Source: CANKHA01 sp963731585
GTDB lineage: Bacteria > Pseudomonadota > Alphaproteobacteria > Rhizobiales > Xanthobacteraceae
Direction: 5' to 3'
Length of the DNA: 64,000 nt
Assembly: GCA_963731585.1 (NCBI GenBank)
Contig: CAVSWC010000005.1
Span: forward strand, 173,369 to 237,368
In this document: piece by piece, positions 52,277 to 62,298 of the stretch
Layout: each line of letters opens with the position of its first letter
How positions within the stretch are numbered: position 1 is the stretch's first letter
Position numbers and translations under genes: made by a program
Notes under the pieces: generated by a model
Database searches by the model: none
What the model was told of the DNA's origin: nothing
Seen by the model: the letters and a program-made list of their open reading frames with translations, nothing else

Positions 52277-52379
52277 TTTTTCGATCCGCGCACATTGCGG
52301 CGCTCGAGGAAGTCCCATGCCCCCAAAGCCGCGCGGACCATACTGACCGGGTCTGCATGAGTTAAGAATTGGGGCAGCG

Positions 52380-52407
52380 ATTACAAGCAGTTGAATCACT
52401 TTGACAA
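52380..52407 (-). promoter_or_regulatory. Candidate sigma-70 promoter for the atp F0 operon
   Basis: Reading the minus strand, TTGTCA (52407-52402) and TGTAAT (52385-52380) are spaced by 16 bp, close to -35/-10 consensus (TTGACA, TATAAT). It lies about 105 bp before atpI on the correct strand. No other good candidate was noticed in this 280-bp gap. Confidence 0.35.
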
Positions 52408-52556
52408 TTCATCCTTTTTTCGGCGCTCGCGACGCGCCTTTTGGCCCTGTTGTGCGATACTGGCACGTGGCAACATGGTGGGGAATCGGATCGTTTTTCG
52501 GCCCTAGGCCTGCGATAATCGGCTGCGCAGATCCGCCAATCCTCGGAGGGGGAAAC

Positions 52557-53137
52557 ATGATGACACGCATCATCCTGGCGTTCGCCATTTGCGGCGCAGC
52601 TTGGGCTACCACGCCGGCTTTTGCGCAAAGCGGAAATGCGGAAGCTGCGCCGACAGTCCCGCCGCGCCATCGCCGGCTCCCTACGATTCTCCCGAGACCT
52701 TACCTGTCGAGAACGCGCCACAAAATAGCGCCGCTGCGGAGGGCAAGCCGGTGGAAAATAGCGAGAGCCGTTTCACCTTCAGCCGCATGAACGACGGTTA
52801 TGTGCGGCTCGACAACCGCACCGGTCAGGTTTCCTTCTGCAGCAAACGCACCGTGAACTGGGCCTGCCAGCTCGCGCCGGAAGACCGTGGTGCGCTGGAG
52901 CACGAAATTGCCCGCCTGCAGGAAGAAAATGTTTCGTTGAAGAAAGAATTCTTGGCTCGCGGGCTGCCGCTGCCGGGCTCGATAAAGAGTGACCCGCCGG
53001 CCGGCCAAAACGAGCGGCCATCCAGCCTGCCGAGCGATCCGAATATCGAGCGCATGAAGGTGATGGTGGAAAATGCCTGGCGGCGGCTGGTGGACATGAT
53101 CTCCGCGCTGCAAAAAGAGGTGCTGAAGAAAAGCTGA
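52557..53137 (+). CDS. Secreted protein of unknown function, one frameshift
   Basis: The ATG at 52557, preceded by GGAGGGGG, opens a signal peptide (MMTRIILAFAICGAAWA, cleavage near AFAQ). The frame breaks at about 52645-52665; the alternative frame continues SPAPYDSPETLPVE to 53137. The mature part has FTFSRMNDGYVRLDNRTGQVSFC, then a helical coiled-coil stretch (EHEIARLQEENVSLKKEF) and an amphipathic C terminus. Two cysteines are spaced nine residues apart (SFCSKRTVNWAC). No named family is recognised; similar small secreted proteins are seen in the order. Confidence 0.6.
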
Positions 53138-53167
53138 GTCGGACAATTTGCTGCATAGGGGCTAGCC

Positions 53168-53629
53168 GTGACGCGCCTTTCGGCTACCAGGATCGCGCGA
53201 GCGCAATCGATCGCCACGGCGACGCTCACGGTCGAAACGCCGGGTGAAAGTTTCACCGAAATCACCGACGATGTGCGGCGGTTCGTTGCACAGGCGAACG
53301 CGGCGGACGGCGCGCTCTTTCTGTTCTTGCGCCATACGTCGGCGTCGCTCGTGATTCAGGAAAACGCCGATCCGGACGTGCAGAAGGACCTAATGACCGC
53401 GCTGCGCCGGCTGGCTCCGGAGGATGCCGGATGGGTCCATGACACCGAAGGTCCGGACGATATGCCCGGCCATGTGAGGGCGATGCTGACCGGGGTCGGA
53501 CTGCATATTCCGGTGCTTCAGGGCACGCTCACGCTGGGGACTTGGCAAGGCATCTATTTGATTGAGCACCGCTTTCGGCCCCACCGGCGGGAGATCGTGC
53601 TGCAATTCATCGGCAACCGAGCCGCCTAG
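53168..53629 (+). CDS. YjbQ-family protein (UPF0047)
   Basis: This 153-aa protein starts at GTG 53168. It has the YjbQ signatures FLRHTSASLVIQENADPDVQ and GHVRAMLTGVGLHIPVLQGTL, then GTWQGIYLIEHR. The family includes enzymes with weak thiamine-phosphate synthase activity and a metal site in a beta-barrel; the true role is unsettled. It lies 30 bp after the secreted protein gene. Confidence 0.88.
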   Translation: MTRLSATRIARAQSIATATLTVETPGESFTEITDDVRRFVAQANAADGALFLFLRHTSASLVIQENADPDVQKDLMTALRRLAPEDAGWVHDTEGPDDMPGHVRAMLTGVGLHIPVLQGTLTLGTWQGIYLIEHRFRPHRREIVLQFIGNRAA

Positions 53630-53655
53630 GCCGATCTATCCCCTCTGGTATTTGG

Positions 53656-53680
53656 TATGCCAGTGCTAGCCGATGGCATA
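53656..53680. promoter_or_regulatory. Perfect inverted repeat before response regulator gene
   Basis: TATGCCA (53656-53662) and TGGCATA (53674-53680) flank an 11-bp spacer, centre to centre 18 bp. The dyad lies about 65 bp upstream of the response regulator start. It could be a binding site for that regulator or another dimer, but no match to a known operator was made. Confidence 0.3.
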
Positions 53681-53743
53681 AAAACATGTAGACTATCGGC
53701 GAAGACGTAAGACTTTTGGTGCGTAACGTCCGGGGTCCCTGCG

Positions 53744-54415
53744 TTGAACGACTTAGCCTATCGTCTGATTATCGCCGACGACCATCCCCTGTTCCGAGGC
53801 GCGTTGCGTGAGGCCGTAACCGGTCTCTTCGAGCGCATCGAGATCGCAGAAGCTGGCAGTTTCGAAGAAATCGGTAAGCTGCTGGGCCGCGACGGCGACA
53901 CAGACCTCATTCTGCTCGATCTAACAATGCCCGGTGTGCGCGGCTTCTCAGGTTTGATGTGCCTGCGCGCGCAACATCCCGGCGTTCCGGTCGTCATCGT
54001 CTCGGCCAACGAAGATCCCGCCGTCATCCGCCGCTGCATGCATTTCGGCGCGGCCGGTTTCATCCCGAAGACGCTCGGTGTGGAGACAATGCGCGATGCT
54101 GTCACGCGCGTGCTCGCCGGTGAGGAATGGACGCCGCCGGACGTTGACCTCGACCACAGCGCCGACGCGCAGACCAACGATCTCCTCACACGGCTCGCCA
54201 CGCTCACGCCGCAGCAGGTGCGGGTGCTGATGATGTTGTCGGAGGGTCTGCTCAACAAGCAGATCGCTTATGAGCTGACGGTGTCGGAAGCCACGGTGAA
54301 GGCGCATGTCTCGGCCATCCTGCAGAAGCTCGGGGTCGAGAGCCGTACCCAGGCCGTGATCGCGGCGGCCAAGATAGAGCTCGCGCCGCGTCAGGCCGCG
54401 TCACTGGCCAACTAA
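53744..54415 (+). CDS. NarL/FixJ-type response regulator
   Basis: This 223-aa regulator starts at TTG 53744. The receiver domain has IIADDHPLFRGAL, the phosphoacceptor aspartate in LILLDLTMPG (about residue 59), and VIVSANED. The C-terminal LuxR-type HTH is LTPQQVRVLMMLSEGLLNKQ, then SEATVKAHVSAIL. It is convergent with, and only 25 bp from, the hybrid histidine kinase gene, which makes a functional pair plausible. Its targets are unknown. Confidence 0.9.
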   Translation: MNDLAYRLIIADDHPLFRGALREAVTGLFERIEIAEAGSFEEIGKLLGRDGDTDLILLDLTMPGVRGFSGLMCLRAQHPGVPVVIVSANEDPAVIRRCMHFGAAGFIPKTLGVETMRDAVTRVLAGEEWTPPDVDLDHSADAQTNDLLTRLATLTPQQVRVLMMLSEGLLNKQIAYELTVSEATVKAHVSAILQKLGVESRTQAVIAAAKIELAPRQAASLAN

Positions 54416-54440
54416 ATTTCCCGGTTCTGAGAGAAGGGGC

Positions 54441-57400
54441 TTACTCAGCCGCGGCGATGCGGCGTATGCGGTATTGCGCCAGGAGCGCGCGCAATGCCGC
54501 TGGCTTCAAAGGTTTGTTCAGGAATTGGATGTCTTCGGCCTGGGCGTCCTGGCGCAGACGCAGGCTGCGGTCGGCGGTGATCAGGATGGCCGGTAGATCG
54601 GCCCCGAAGCGGCGGCGCAGTTCCCGGATGGCATCAAGGCCATTGCCATCGTCCAAACGATAGTCGATCAGCAAACAGTCAAGCGGAATCTTGGTTTCCA
54701 TGGCGGTGGCGACCGCTTCCAGCAGACTAGGCGCTTGCAATACCTGGCAGCCCCAACCCTCCAGAAGCGTGCGCATGCCGTCCAGGATCGGCAGATCGTT
54801 GTCAAGGCAAAGCACCACGGTCCCCGCCAGCTGTCGCGCATCCGGCTTTCCGGCGGGCGGTGGCGCAGCGCTCGCAGCCATGGCAGGCGCCAGCGGCACT
54901 TCAACCGAGAAACGCGAGCCGCCGCCGACGGTCGACGACAGGTCAATCTTGTGATCGAGCATGCGTGCGATGCGCTCCACGATCGACAGGCCGAGGCCCA
55001 GCCCGCGGGCGGCTTTGGCGCCTTCGTCCAGCCGATGGAATTCCTTGAAGATCTCGCGCCTCTTCGATGGCGGGATGCCGATGCCGGTATCCCAGACGTC
55101 GATCCGCAGCCGACTACGCCGCCGGCGGCAGCCGATCAGCACACGCCCATCGAGGGTGTATTTGATGGCGTTGGAAACGAGATTCTGCACCAGGCGGCGC
55201 AGCAGCCGGCGATCCGACCGGACCGTCAGCGAGCTTGGGACGAAAACAAGCTCGAGGCCTTTTTCGCGCGCAAGCGGGGCAAATTCCACCTCGATCTGGC
55301 TCAACAGCGCATCGATGCGGAAGGAGCCTATTTCCGGCTTAAGCGCGCCGGCGTCCAATCGCGAAATATCGAGCAGTGCACCGAGAATTTCTTCAACCGC
55401 CTCCAGTGAGGCATCGATGTTGCTGACCAGACGGGCGTCGGCGCGGCTGTCTTCCCGTTCTACCAGGCTGGTGACATAGAGCCGCGCTGCATTGAGCGGT
55501 TGCAAAATGTCGTGACTGGCGGCGGCGAGAAAGCGCGTCTTGGAGATATTGGCTTCCTCGGCTTCGCCTTTCGCGCCGGCAAGCTCGGCGTTCAGCCTTG
55601 TCAGTTCCTCGGTGCGCTCGCGCACCCGGCGCTCCAGCGTCTCGTTGACGCGCTCGAGCGCCTCGGCGGCCTCGACGCTCGGGGTGATGTCGCTGAAGGT
55701 GATGACCATGCCGCCATCCGGCATCCGGTTGGCGCGCACCTCGATGACCAGGCCGCGCTCGGCGAAGCGTTCGAGGAAGGGCTCGCCGGACAGATAGCGC
55801 AGGTAACGTTCGTGCAGCACCTGCTCGTGCTCGGATGGGCTCAATCCGTCGGGCTGCTGCTCGGCGCTTACGCGAAGGATTTCCTTGAGCGCGACTCCGG
55901 CTTGAGTCATATCGGCCGGAAGGTTGAGAATCTCGCCGAAATACCGGTTCCAGCAGGTAAGGCCGAGTTCCTTGTCGAAAACCGCGATTCCCTGGCGCAC
56001 ATGGTCCAGCGCGGTCTGCAAGATCTCCCGGTTGTAGTGGATCGCGGCGCTGGCGTCGTCGAGCAGCTTCAGCGCGCGGCTGGTGGAGAGCGCGCGCTTG
56101 CGCAACAGAATGGTGAGCACCAGGCGCGAGGAGGCCGCGCCGATGGCCGATGCCAGCAAATGCTCGGCGTAACGCAAAAGCTGGAAATCCGCCTCTGCGT
56201 CCGGCGCGAGATCGATGCGCCGGCTACCGGCAAAACTCTGAAAAGCCGTGCGCGTCCGCTCCTCCCCGAGATAGCGCGCGACGGCTTTGGTCAGTTCGTC
56301 GACTCTGACGGGGGAGCGCCAGCGGCGGAGCGTCGGCGCGACCAGCTGGTTTTGCGACGGCACGAAGAGGTTGGCCTGCAACCTTTCCACCAAGGCGGGC
56401 GCGCGGGTGAAGGAGAACGCGACATAGGCGAGAACATTGAGTGACAGGCTCCACAACACCCCGTGCAGCAGCGGCGGCAGGTCGACGCCGAGCAAAGCCT
56501 GCGGCCGCAGCAGGAGTAAACCGCCGGGCCCTTCCATCACCAGCCGCTGCCCGATGATCCCGAGATCGGCGAAGCTCGGCAGCAGCAGCGTATAGGCCCA
56601 GGTCAGCGTGCCGATGCTCAAGCCCGCAACGGCGCCGCGCGCGGTAGCGCCCCGCCAGATCAGCCCGCCGAAAAAAGCCGGAGCGAGCTGCGCGATGGCG
56701 GCAAAGGACAACAGGCCGATCGACGCGAGCTGCGCCTCGCCCGCCATCCGGTAATACATATAGGCAAGGAACAGGATGACGAAGATGGCGACGCGCCGCA
56801 CCGTCAGCAGCATCGCGCCCATATTCTCGCGGCCGGCGAACAGCGATTCCTTGCGCTTGAGCACCCACGGAATCACGATGTTGTTCGACACCATGATCGA
56901 GAGCGCGACGGATTCCACGATCACCATGGCGGTAGCGGCTGACAACCCGCCGACAAAGGCCACCAGCGTCATCAGATCCGAGCCGGCGGTGAGAGGCAAG
57001 GTGAGCACGAACATGTCGCTGTCCATACGCCCTGCCGGGAAGGTCATCACGCCGGCGATGGCGATCGGCAGCACGAACAGGTTGATCAGGATCAGATAGA
57101 TCGGGAACAGCCAGGCGGCGCGCCAGATTTCGGCTTCGGTATTGTTCTCCACCACCGTGACGTGGAACTGCCGGGGCAGCAGCACGATGGCGAAGATCGA
57201 GAGCAGCGTCATCGCCAGCAGCGTGCCGATGCTGGACTGCCCCTGCAGCAACGCCGCGGTAGCAGGCATCTCCAGCGCCTGGGCGAACATCGAGATCGGC
57301 CCGTCGAACATCCAGAAGGTGACGAAGATGCCGACGGCCAGGAATGCCACAAGCTTGACGATGGATTCAGCCGCGATGGCCAGCATCAAGCCATGCTGAT

Positions 57401-57965
57401 GTTCGGTGGTGTCGATATGGCGCGTGCCGAACAACACGGCGAAGGCCGCCATCGACAGCGCCACGAACAACGCAATGTCACCGGGCGCCGCCTGCAGCAC
57501 GGCGGAATCGACGCTCGAATGCGCCAAGATGGTGCCGAGCGAGGATGACACCGCTTTCAGCTGCAAGGCGATATAAGGGATGGTGCCGACGATGGCGATG
57601 GTCGCGACCAACGCGGCCACGCCCTGGTCCTTGCCGTAGCGCGCAGCGATGAAGTCGGCGATGGACGTGATGTTCTGCGCCTTGGCGAGCCGCACGATGC
57701 GGAGAATCACCGGGGTGCAAAGTCCGATCACCACCATCGGACCGAGATAGATGGTGAGAAAGTCATAGCCGGTGCGCGAAGCAAGCCCGACCGATCCGAA
57801 AAACGTCCAGGAGGTGCAGTAGATCGCCAGCGACAGCGGATAGATCAGCAGCCGCGAGCGGGTCTTGCGTTCGAGCTGACTCCTCCGGTCGCCGTAGCTC
57901 GCGATGACAAAAAGGAGCCCGATATAGCCGAGCGCGACGGCGATAACGGCCCAGCCTGGCAACAT
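54441..57965 (-). CDS. Transporter-fused hybrid histidine kinase (CbrA-like)
   Basis: This 1,174-aa protein has four parts in order. An SLC5/sodium-solute symporter-like membrane domain (about residues 1-510, 12-13 helices) has segments such as LSLAIYCTSWTFFGSVGLAS. A PAS domain (about 655-765) follows, then a coiled coil (ERRVRERTEELTRLNAELAG). The HisKA/HATPase core has the phosphoacceptor histidine in AAASHDILQPLNAARL (about residue 817) and the G box ARGLGLGLSIVERIA. A C-terminal receiver has its aspartate in LLIDYRLDDGNG (about residue 1,100). This is the NahK/CbrA-type architecture, where the symporter part may sense or move a nutrient. It faces the NarL-type regulator gene. Confidence 0.88.
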   Translation of the reverse strand: MLPGWAVIAVALGYIGLLFVIASYGDRRSQLERKTRSRLLIYPLSLAIYCTSWTFFGSVGLASRTGYDFLTIYLGPMVVIGLCTPVILRIVRLAKAQNITSIADFIAARYGKDQGVAALVATIAIVGTIPYIALQLKAVSSSLGTILAHSSVDSAVLQAAPGDIALFVALSMAAFAVLFGTRHIDTTEHQHGLMLAIAAESIVKLVAFLAVGIFVTFWMFDGPISMFAQALEMPATAALLQGQSSIGTLLAMTLLSIFAIVLLPRQFHVTVVENNTEAEIWRAAWLFPIYLILINLFVLPIAIAGVMTFPAGRMDSDMFVLTLPLTAGSDLMTLVAFVGGLSAATAMVIVESVALSIMVSNNIVIPWVLKRKESLFAGRENMGAMLLTVRRVAIFVILFLAYMYYRMAGEAQLASIGLLSFAAIAQLAPAFFGGLIWRGATARGAVAGLSIGTLTWAYTLLLPSFADLGIIGQRLVMEGPGGLLLLRPQALLGVDLPPLLHGVLWSLSLNVLAYVAFSFTRAPALVERLQANLFVPSQNQLVAPTLRRWRSPVRVDELTKAVARYLGEERTRTAFQSFAGSRRIDLAPDAEADFQLLRYAEHLLASAIGAASSRLVLTILLRKRALSTSRALKLLDDASAAIHYNREILQTALDHVRQGIAVFDKELGLTCWNRYFGEILNLPADMTQAGVALKEILRVSAEQQPDGLSPSEHEQVLHERYLRYLSGEPFLERFAERGLVIEVRANRMPDGGMVITFSDITPSVEAAEALERVNETLERRVRERTEELTRLNAELAGAKGEAEEANISKTRFLAAASHDILQPLNAARLYVTSLVEREDSRADARLVSNIDASLEAVEEILGALLDISRLDAGALKPEIGSFRIDALLSQIEVEFAPLAREKGLELVFVPSSLTVRSDRRLLRRLVQNLVSNAIKYTLDGRVLIGCRRRRSRLRIDVWDTGIGIPPSKRREIFKEFHRLDEGAKAARGLGLGLSIVERIARMLDHKIDLSSTVGGGSRFSVEVPLAPAMAASAAPPPAGKPDARQLAGTVVLCLDNDLPILDGMRTLLEGWGCQVLQAPSLLEAVATAMETKIPLDCLLIDYRLDDGNGLDAIRELRRRFGADLPAILITADRSLRLRQDAQAEDIQFLNKPLKPAALRALLAQYRIRRIAAAE

Positions 57966-58128
57966 GGAGGCTCACCCGGAACGCGAGGCGCACTCCGCCT
58001 CATCCCCCGCAAGGTCAGCACAATTGATAAGGCCTTGTCCATCCTGACGATAATGGCGGGCCGGGCCGATAGCCGCGGTGTCCGCCTGGCCGTTTGACGC
58101 CACCGGCTATCCACGGCATTGATCGCCC

Positions 58129-59247
58129 ATGCCCGCGTGGAGAATCGACAGACACCGCGTCCGCAACGCGGTGGAAACGTTGCTGACCGCCACGGTTGGC
58201 GCGCTTTTCTTCGTCTGGATCAATTTTCCTGCCGGATTGATCTGCGGCTCGATGCTGGCGGTGGCGGCAGCCGCGCTGGCCGGCCGGCCGATGATCGTTC
58301 CAGGCAATCTCGCGCGGCTGACCTTCTTCATTATCGGCATGTCGCTCGGCGCTACGGTCACGCCGCAGACGCTGCATGGCATCGTCGACTGGCCGTTGAG
58401 CATCGTGCTGATTTCCGTCTCCGCCGTTTGCATGACCGCGGGTACCATGAGCTATCTGCGCTTTGTGCACGGCTGGGACATGAAGTCGGCGCTCTATGGC
58501 GGCAGCCCGGGCGGCATGGCGCAGGTGATCTCGCTCGCCGTTCAAAGCGGCGCCGACATCCGCGGCGTCGTCATCGTGCAGACGGTGCGGGTTGTATTCA
58601 TCTCCGTCACTATTCCAGTGGGCCTTGCCCTGTTCGGGCTGGCGGCGCCGCCCACCGCCACGCTTGGCGCCGCGACGTTCAATGCGTCGCCGACCGAATT
58701 GGCCATCCTGATCGTCTTTTCGCTCGCCACGGCCATGCTGCTGCATTGGATCCGCTTTCCCGCCAGCATCGTATTCGGCGCCATGCTGGGGTCGGGAATC
58801 CTGCACGGCGCGGGCTTTATGCATGCGGCGCTGCCCTGGTGGTTCGTCAGCGTCTTTGTCGTGGTGATGGGGGCCATTGTCGGACAGCGCTTCGCCAATA
58901 CACCGCCGCGCATGCTGTTTTCCTATTTGGGCGCGGCCGTTGGTTCCTTTGCTGTCGCGGCTTCGGTCTGCGCCAGCTTCGCCGTGTTGGTTGCGACCGT
59001 GACCTCCGCCCGGGTGGCCGACCTGGTGATCGCCTTTGCGCCCGGCGCGCAGGACACCATGATGGTTTTGGCGCTATCTCTGAATGGAGATCCGGTCTTT
59101 GTCGGCGCGCACCAGCTTGCGCGCTTTTTGACGGTGTCGTTATCGCTGCCGGTGTTCGCGCATTTGTTCACGCGCGGGCGCGAGCCGCACGTCCAAAGCA
59201 GGGAAGAAACGAAAAATCCGGAAGATAAAGGCGGGCCGCCCGGCTGA
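58129..59247 (+). CDS. AbrB-family membrane protein
   Basis: This 372-aa protein has about ten transmembrane helices and an internal duplication: MSLGATVTPQTLHGI and VGQRFANTPPRMLFS mark the two halves, and GGSPGGMAQVISLA and APGAQDTMMVLALSL are the conserved substrate-type loops. It belongs to the AbrB/'ammonia monooxygenase'-labelled membrane family, a misleading name; transport of an organic acid or regulation has been suggested. It is divergent from the histidine kinase gene across 163 bp. Confidence 0.8.
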   Translation: MPAWRIDRHRVRNAVETLLTATVGALFFVWINFPAGLICGSMLAVAAAALAGRPMIVPGNLARLTFFIIGMSLGATVTPQTLHGIVDWPLSIVLISVSAVCMTAGTMSYLRFVHGWDMKSALYGGSPGGMAQVISLAVQSGADIRGVVIVQTVRVVFISVTIPVGLALFGLAAPPTATLGAATFNASPTELAILIVFSLATAMLLHWIRFPASIVFGAMLGSGILHGAGFMHAALPWWFVSVFVVVMGAIVGQRFANTPPRMLFSYLGAAVGSFAVAASVCASFAVLVATVTSARVADLVIAFAPGAQDTMMVLALSLNGDPVFVGAHQLARFLTVSLSLPVFAHLFTRGREPHVQSREETKNPEDKGGPPG

Positions 59248-59248
59248 G

Positions 59249-60478
59249 TTATTCCGCGGCCAATGCGCGCTTGCGCAACGGCAGGCCGAGCCGCTGCCAG
59301 ACATCGACCAGCGCTTCCGCCAGCCGGTCGATCAGCGCGTCCTCATGGAAGGGGGAGGGCGTGATGCGCAGCCGCTCGGTGCCGCGCGGCACCGTCGGAT
59401 AGTTGATCGGCTGGATGTAGATAGCGTGCTCGTAGAGCAGCAGGTCGCAGGCGGCCTTGCACTTCTCGGCGTCGCTCACCATCAGCGGGACGATGTGGGT
59501 CTCGCTCGGCATCACCGGCAGGCCGGCATGGGTGAGCACGCTCTTGACCCGCCCGGCACGTTCCTGGTGCCGATCACGTTCCCACTGCGACGTCTTCAGG
59601 TGACGGATGGCAGCAGCGGCCGCAGCGCAAATCGCCGGCGGCAATGCGGTGGTGAAGATGAATCCCGGCGCATAAGAGCGCACGGCATCGATGAGCTGCG
59701 CTTTCGCAGCGATATAGCCGCCGAGGCAGCCGAAAGCCTTGGCCAAGGTGCCCTCGATCATGTCGACCTGATCCATGACGCCTTCGCGCTCGGCGATGCC
59801 GCCGCCGTGCGGGCCATACATTCCAACCGCATGCACTTCGTCGAGATAAGTCAGCGCGCCGTGCCGCTTGGCGACTTCGCAAATGCGTGCGATCGGCGCC
59901 ACGTCGCCATCCATGGAATAGAGGCTTTCCATCACGACCAGCTTGGGCCGGTTTGGACCGGCTTCGATCAAGAGCTGCTCGAGATGAGCGACGTCGTTAT
60001 GCCGCCAGATCTTCTTCTCGCAGCCGGATCGGCGCACGCCCTCGATCATCGAGTTGTGGTTAAAGGCGTCGGACAGGATCAAGCAATTGGGGATCAGCCG
60101 GGCAATGGTCGAGATGCCGGTTTCGTTGGAGATATAACCGGAGGTGAAGACCAGCGCCGCTTCTTTGCGGTGCAACTCGGCGAGCTCGCGCTCCAGCTCG
60201 ACCAGCGGATGATTGGTGCCGGCGATATTGCGGGTACCGCCCGCCCCGGTGCCGACCCGGGTCGCGGTCTCGATCAGCGCGCCGAGCACCTTGGGATGCT
60301 GGCCCATGCCGAGATAGTCGTTCGAGCACCAGATGACGACTTCCCGCGGCCCGGTAGGGGAGTGCCACAAGGCATGCGGGAACCGGCCGGCCATGCGCTC
60401 GAGGTCGGCGAAAACGCGGTATCGCCGCTCGTTCCGAAGCTTCGCCAGCGCGTCGGCGAAAAAGACGTCATAGTCCAT
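59249..60478 (-). CDS. hemA: 5-Aminolevulinate synthase
   Basis: The start chosen is ATG 60478 (MDYDVFFADAL), 409 residues; GTG 60481 is one codon upstream. The PLP lysine is in EGTLAKAFGCLGGYIAA. Other marks are GSGGTRNIAGT-like sequence (GTGAGGTRNIAGTNHPLVELE) split around residue 95, and DAFNHNSMIEGVRRS. The enzyme condenses glycine and succinyl-CoA for heme synthesis (C4 route, typical of alphaproteobacteria). Its heme supplies the oxidase encoded in this window. The C terminus ends LRKRALAAE. Confidence 0.95.
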   Translation of the reverse strand: MDYDVFFADALAKLRNERRYRVFADLERMAGRFPHALWHSPTGPREVVIWCSNDYLGMGQHPKVLGALIETATRVGTGAGGTRNIAGTNHPLVELERELAELHRKEAALVFTSGYISNETGISTIARLIPNCLILSDAFNHNSMIEGVRRSGCEKKIWRHNDVAHLEQLLIEAGPNRPKLVVMESLYSMDGDVAPIARICEVAKRHGALTYLDEVHAVGMYGPHGGGIAEREGVMDQVDMIEGTLAKAFGCLGGYIAAKAQLIDAVRSYAPGFIFTTALPPAICAAAAAAIRHLKTSQWERDRHQERAGRVKSVLTHAGLPVMPSETHIVPLMVSDAEKCKAACDLLLYEHAIYIQPINYPTVPRGTERLRITPSPFHEDALIDRLAEALVDVWQRLGLPLRKRALAAE

Positions 60479-60607
60479 CACGGCCTCGAACAGGCGGGTC
60501 CCGTCTGTTTTTATTTAGAAGGGTTCCAGCCAGCTTGTCGAGGCTTTATCGGCTCAATTTCAGGGCATGGCCGGGCCGACCGAACGGCAAAGGGCTGGGA
60601 GCCGTGT

Positions 60608-61228
60608 TCAATCGCCCTTGGGCTTGCCGCCTTTTTTGCGTTCCTCGGCTGCGGCATCCACCCGCTTGGGGAGGCCTTGGAACAGGCAGATTTCCTCGAG
60701 CATCGTATCCACCCCGCGCAGGATCACGCGCAGCATCTGCTCGTCGGTGACGCGGCCGTCAGTGAACTTTTTCGCTGGCTCAATGACCACGATTTCGCGG
60801 CCGGGGGTAATGCGACAGACGGTAGAGAGAAAAGTGGCGTGCATCTGATTTTGCGCGCGGATGCCGCCGCGGTTGCTGACGGAGATGGTCACCACAACCT
60901 TGCCCTTGAGGATTGATTCGTAGCCGGGGCGTGACACCCAATCGATCGCATTCTTCAGGATGCCGGACATGCCGTGGTTGTATTCCGGGGTCACCGCGAT
61001 AATCCCGTCCGCCTCGATCACGGCATGCCGCAGGGCGCGGATCGGCGCGGGATAACCCTTCTCGTTATCGATGTCCTGGTTGTAGGGCGGGATCGGCTCG
61101 AGATCGAAATTGTTCACGACGGTATCGGCGGATACCTGCTCGCGGATCGTCTCCAGGATGGCCTTGCAATAAGATACGCGGCGGATGCTTCCGGACAGCC
61201 CGAGCAGCCTGAATGTCTTTTCCGCCAT
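60608..61228 (-). CDS. NADPH-dependent FMN reductase
   Basis: The ATG at 61228 (MAEKTFRLLGLSGSI) gives 206 residues. The flavodoxin-like fold has LGLSGSIRRVSYCKAI at the phosphate loop and VTPEYNHGMSGILKNAIDWV, the signature of the NAD(P)H-dependent FMN reductase/ArsH-SsuE superfamily. It could supply reduced flavin or act as a quinone reductase. It lies between hemA and the FAH gene, opposite in strand to the latter. Confidence 0.86.
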   Translation of the reverse strand: MAEKTFRLLGLSGSIRRVSYCKAILETIREQVSADTVVNNFDLEPIPPYNQDIDNEKGYPAPIRALRHAVIEADGIIAVTPEYNHGMSGILKNAIDWVSRPGYESILKGKVVVTISVSNRGGIRAQNQMHATFLSTVCRITPGREIVVIEPAKKFTDGRVTDEQMLRVILRGVDTMLEEICLFQGLPKRVDAAAEERKKGGKPKGD

Positions 61229-61374
61229 CGCGCCGATCCTTTTGGCTTGCTTGCCTTGCCGCGTCCTATAGGCGACCTGTAAAAACCCGTCCAGCGCACC
61301 CGGGCCAGCGATAGCCCGCCGCGCCAAGGTTGTTTATCATGATGCCTTTCCCAAACATGAAGGGTGCCCATCGC

Positions 61375-62260
61375 ATGAAGATCTGCCGATTTGACGATGA
61401 CAGGCTGGGGGTTGTCATCGGCGACATGGTCCATGACGTGACCAAGGCCCAGGACGAAATCCGCGCCGCCGCGCGCTATGACATGACGGGCGATGCGGTG
61501 ATCGCCGCGCTGCCGCAATGGCGCAAGCGCCTGGAGGAGATGGCGGCGAAGGCGCCGGGCAAGCCTGTGTCGGCGGTGAAGCTGCTGTCGCCGGTGGCGC
61601 GGCCGTCGAAGGTGATGGCGGCGCCGGTCAATTACGCCAAGCACGTCGCCGAGATGGCGGTGCGCACCGACATCCGCAAGCCCGAGCAGCAGCAGGCCAA
61701 GCGCCCTTCCAAGATCGCCGAGCAGGGCATTTTCCTCAAAGCCAATTCGGCGATCGTCGGCGCCTCGGAAGGCATCCCGATCCGGTTCCCCGACCGCATC
61801 AACGAGCACGAGCTCGAACTCGTCGTCGTTATCGGCAAGAAAGGCAGCGACATCCCGAAGGACAAGGCGCTGGACTATGTCGCCGGCTATGCGCTCGGCT
61901 TCGACATGACCACGCGCGGCTCGGAAGACCGCAGCTTCCGCAAGTCGATCGACGGCTATGCCCCGGTCGGTCCCTGGCTGGTGACGGCGGATGAATTCGG
62001 CGACCCGAGCGACGTGACCGCGACGCTGCACGTGAACGACGAGTTGCGCCAGACTGCCGAACACCCGGGAACTGATCTTCGACGTCCCGCGGCTGATCGA
62101 ATTCGCTTCGTCGTTCTACACATTGCACCCGGGCGACATCTATTTCACCGGTTCGCCGGCTGGCGTCGGCCCGGTGAAGCCGGGCGACGTGCTGCGTGCG
62201 CGCTGCGACCGCATCGGCGAATTGGAGATCAAGACACGGGCGCACGAAATCCGCGCGTAA
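61375..62260 (+). CDS. Fumarylacetoacetate hydrolase-family protein, one frameshift
   Basis: The start chosen is ATG 61375 (MKICRFDDDRLG); ATG 61357 is six codons upstream. The FAH fold is marked by APVNYAKHVAEM, then ELELVVVIGKKG (acidic metal ligands) and GYALGFDMTTRG. The frame breaks near 62059; skipping one base restores NTRELIFDVPRLIEFASSF and YFTGSPAGVGPVKPGD, ending at TAA 62260. The family hydrolyses or decarboxylates C-C bonds in ring-cleavage products. Together with the adjacent extradiol-type dioxygenase it suggests an aromatic degradation cluster. Confidence 0.8.
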
Positions 62261-62298
62261 TGCGCGCCGCGTCCGGCATAACGGATAAGGAGAGTGAG

